64,000 nucleotides of DNA from NCBI GenBank assembly GCA_019054805.1, contig JAHQIY010000002.1:682001-746000 (forward strand). Direction: 5' to 3'. Below the pieces are notes generated by a model. The model saw nothing but the letters and a program-made list of their open reading frames with translations, did no database searches and was not told the DNA's origin. Positions 57,425 to 64,000 of the stretch are shown piece by piece. This DNA is from Brachionus manjavacas. Lineage: Eukaryota; Rotifera; Eurotatoria; Ploima; Brachionidae. Every line of letters starts with the position of its first letter. Positions within the stretch are counted from its first letter, which is position 1. Both the position numbers and the translations under genes were made by a program.

Positions 57425-57765
57425 AAAAATGCAAAGTATTGCTAAATTCCAAGCTGATCACAATAATTTTAAATTATCTACTGTTAATAACAAAAAATTT
57501 TAGGTATGCTTCCTAAATAGTTGAATGAGCATTTGCCATTTATAATGTGTTTGTTTAGAAATATATAAAAAATTTTCATGTTTATTAATAAAATTTCATT
57601 AAAATAACTGTTTTTGCTTAGTCAAGCCTAATTAAGTTGGAATTTTGTAAATTTACATCCAAAAATAGCTATTTGATTTAAGTTTAAAAATTTATTATTA
57701 GCTTTTTTTCATTTTAAAAAGGATTTGATTCAACTAATTAGCAATAAATTTTAAAACTTAATAAA

Positions 57766-58088
57766 ATGTCGAAACATAACGAAACAAGACCAATGGGCAC
57801 TCATGGAAGTGGAGGGCCTTACAGCAAACACGGTGTTGGAGATTGGGCCCCAGCTGCACGACACGGTCAAGTAAAAGTTGACGAAAGTATGAATTAGACT
57901 CTAATAAAAGATTTATTACAAAATTTTTTTTATAAGATTTAAAGAAAACACCAAGCGATGAAAAAAAATATAAAGATCTTCCTGCTGCAGAGGTCTATCA
58001 CGATGTTACTTCTAAAAAACCAGAAGAACATCATAAGCGTATACATCTGCAAAAAAGTTCTACTGATAAGCCAGAACGTCAGCCTTGA
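57766..58088 (+). CDS. Small two-exon gene of unknown function
   Basis: Exons 57766-57886 and 57937-58088, intron of 50 bases with GT..AG, total 273 nt coding for 90 aa. The protein begins MSKHNETRPMGTHGSGGPYS, continues KHGVGDWAPAARHGQVKVDE and ends in a Lys/Glu/His-rich half (KYKDLPAAEVYHDV, SSTDKPERQP). No signal peptide, membrane segment or known domain seen; composition suggests an intrinsically disordered protein. The joined frame, consistent splice sites, G/C-richer exons and position 340 bases after the PAP stop support a real gene. Function not assigned. AATAAA follows at about 58,134. Confidence 0.7.
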
Positions 58089-60532
58089 ATTTAAAAGCAA
58101 TGTTACTTAAAATAATAATACTTAAATATTTAAATAAAATATTTTTTTTGCGAATTTATTTTAAAAGACTGTTACTTTTTTACCCTAGCAATAAAAATTA
58201 ATAATAAAAATTTTAATGCATTTGCAGTGAATTCATTAAAATAAGCATCTGCAATTTTGTATAATATATGAAAAATTTTCAAAATTAAAAGGAATTATAC
58301 TACTACTACTAAAAACTAGTGTTTAAATCATTTGAAACCCATCTTTGTAATTAAATCTTTTGAATTCTGAAATAGGTTTTGGATAATTCTTTTAAAATAA
58401 GCACCTAGATAAATTGAAGACTCAATTTAATTAATTTAGTCAAATGAGAGATAATTCCAATAAAAAAAAATTAAATTTTCTTCTCCAAAACTTTCAGAAA
58501 TTCTCGAAAATCCTTAGAAATTATATAAAGTTAATAGAATAAAAAGATGTTGATTTAATTAATTTTAAGAATTTTCACGGATTATACTAAAAGTGTTACT
58601 TAACCTTAAAAATTTATGATTTTATTTAACTTTTTGAATTTTTTTTTGAATTTTTTTTTATACAATGGTGATTTTATATTAATCATTCATTTAAGAAAAT
58701 CATTATATTATCCTTAAAAACCATCCTAATATCTAGATCTGCAATTTTCATGATCATAACAATTACCTTAGTTAGTAGAAGTTTAATAATATAAATATTT
58801 CTATTCAATATTACCTCTAGTATAAGTCGAGAAGATTCTTTGTTAAATTTACAGTCATGATACAAATATTGACTAAATTTGAAAGTTTAATTTAGTATTT
58901 AGTTTAAATCATAAAGATCTCATTCTTCTAATTATTGTAATTTTTTCTCCAAGCTGAATTGGAATGGAGTTTATTCTTCTTATTCTGACTAGTTCTTGAA
59001 AAAAAAAACTAATAAAAAATTTTCCTCATTTGAAAATTAAATTTTCAAATATTATAAAAATATTAAAAAAATTGATTGCTTTTAAATTTGGATAAAAAAT
59101 TTAAAATAAGACAATATAAAACATATTAAGTTAAATTAATTTTTTTTTGAATAATTCTATCTAATAATGATTCGAATTTAGGATTTGTTATCTGTTAATC
59201 CTAATAAATAACTATAGTATTATCAAATTGATTAAAAAATAAATTGATTCTATTTTTTCTTTTTCTTAAGGTAAACAAAAATTTGAAAAAAATTTTTTTA
59301 ATTTTTTAATTTAATTTTCTGGCAAAATTATTATTTAATATAAAAAAATTGTTGATGTTATTAACTAATAATATCATCAATTAATCGTTGTTAAGAAATT
59401 TACAAGCTTCATAAATAATCTTACTTAATTTTAATTTAAAATCGGTTTATTTTAAATAGTACAAAATTAATTTACAATAACAAAATTTCTCTTTTTATTT
59501 TTGAACAAATTAATATTTCAACATTTTATGCAATTTAAGCATAAACTTTATAATTAACAGAACAAATTGAAAGTTTAATTTTTTTTTAACAGAATTTAAA
59601 AAACAAAAAATATAATTCAAAAAAAGAAGTTATCTTTTGTACAGCAATTAAGATTGCTTATTTGATAATTTATTTAAACCGATTCTATATTTGTGTCATA
59701 AATTTAAGGCTTAACCGTAAAAAAAGCGACAAATTTTGAAAGCTTATTTTGCCTTGCCACAAGCTTCAATTCAAAAAATTTTGTTTTAAATGAAAAATCT
59801 TGAAAAATTTAAAATAAAAAAATAACAAGATAAATAAATATCAATCGATGTTATCTCTTAATTTTTAAAATGGCTTGAAGACTTAAAGATGTATTGAACA
59901 ACCCATTTTGAGACTTAATTTATCAATATTCATTATTCATTAATTTCATTATTAATAAAAAATTTGGTTCTTGATGCCACGTAAATTTAAACTCAGTGAA
60001 TTTTTAATTACCGTGTCAATGAATTTCTTGATTATAAACAAATGATTTTTCATAATAAAAATGCTAATTTAATGAATAAACACAAAATTAAATCTTTAAA
60101 TGTAATCTTTTTGAACTAAAAAACTTGAAAATTATTTCAAAGTATACTTTTAGACTAAAAAAATGTTATTTTAAAAAAATTAGATATTTTTGATTTTAAA
60201 AAATTTATTATTTAATATGACAAATTTTGAATAAATGAATAAAAAAAAAGACAAATAAGTTGTCTATACATGCAATTTTTTCCAAACCCAAATGAGTTGT
60301 TAAAATATTCATTACTAATAATTACAAAGCAATGCATTTAAAAATTCTTTTCAAAACAAAAAGTGTATATATATATATATAAATAAACATATAATTTATA
60401 TTATAAAAAAAATAATTAAGCGGGTGATAAATAAAGATTAATTGAACAAAGAAGCATGAAGCACTAATTACAAAACAGCTGAAAAGTCTACTTGAATTAT
60501 TTATTAGAATTTAGTTTGATAAAGTCCTAACC
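58089..60532. other. AT-rich spacer between the poly(A) polymerase copies
   Basis: No gene or strong repeat seen. (TA)n run at about 60,366-60,382. A 60 aa - strand ORF (58,865-58,683) has no recognisable features. Confidence 0.4.

Positions 60533-64000
<3,468 letters not shown>

Overview
The window is eukaryotic, very AT-rich DNA (A/T homopolymers everywhere). It has spliced genes with mostly 45-150 base introns, metazoan-type housekeeping genes and dense, decayed transposon remnants. Short introns, gene style and transposon mix fit a small invertebrate, possibly a rotifer, but this is inferred from style and not proven.

Layout. 1-5,000: a broken Ty3/gypsy retrotransposon on the + strand. 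5,480-6,410: a remnant of a plant-CACTA-like (Transposase_21-type) protein. 6,554-13,302: a second Ty3/gypsy element on the - strand, with one LTR, gag/protease, RT/RNase H, an integrase carrying a chromodomain and an AT-hook-like tail, and an env-like third gene; it is cut off at its 5' end. 14,249-18,041: a pogo/Tigger-like transposase gene split by a LINE with a 12 bp target-site duplication and an internal inversion. 19,560-24,330: remnants of a MULE, a second Transposase_21-like gene, a coiled-coil ORF and another LINE. 25,533-31,369 and 37,624-42,516: two tandem paralogous 20-exon genes (- strand) for large cysteine-rich type II membrane proteins, separated by a protease fragment and a LINE. 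42,900-49,700: a minisatellite, an SNW1 pseudogene fragment, MITEs, LINE tails and further transposon fragments. 49,730-51,205: the intact intronless SNW1/SKIP gene. 51,540-52,795: a CR1-like LINE. 54,679-57,424: a complete 12-exon poly(A) polymerase gene. 57,766-58,088: a small two-exon gene of unknown function. 60,533-64,000: the first exons of a second poly(A) polymerase, with LINE tails and a foldback MITE in its 2.7 kb intron 2; the gene runs off the window.

Host genes in functional terms: SNW1 (spliceosome/transcription coregulator) and two poly(A) polymerases act in pre-mRNA processing; the cysteine-rich pair probably act at the cell surface. Both duplicated gene pairs show the same pattern: a nearly identical tract including introns, bounded abruptly by well-diverged exons. 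This points to recent gene conversion or partial re-duplication. No tRNA, rRNA or CRISPR was seen. Exon boundaries were derived by eye from GT/AG sites; the full models of the first cysteine-rich gene (2,844 nt), the complete poly(A) polymerase (1,953 nt) and the small gene (273 nt) each sum to a multiple of three with a single terminal stop.
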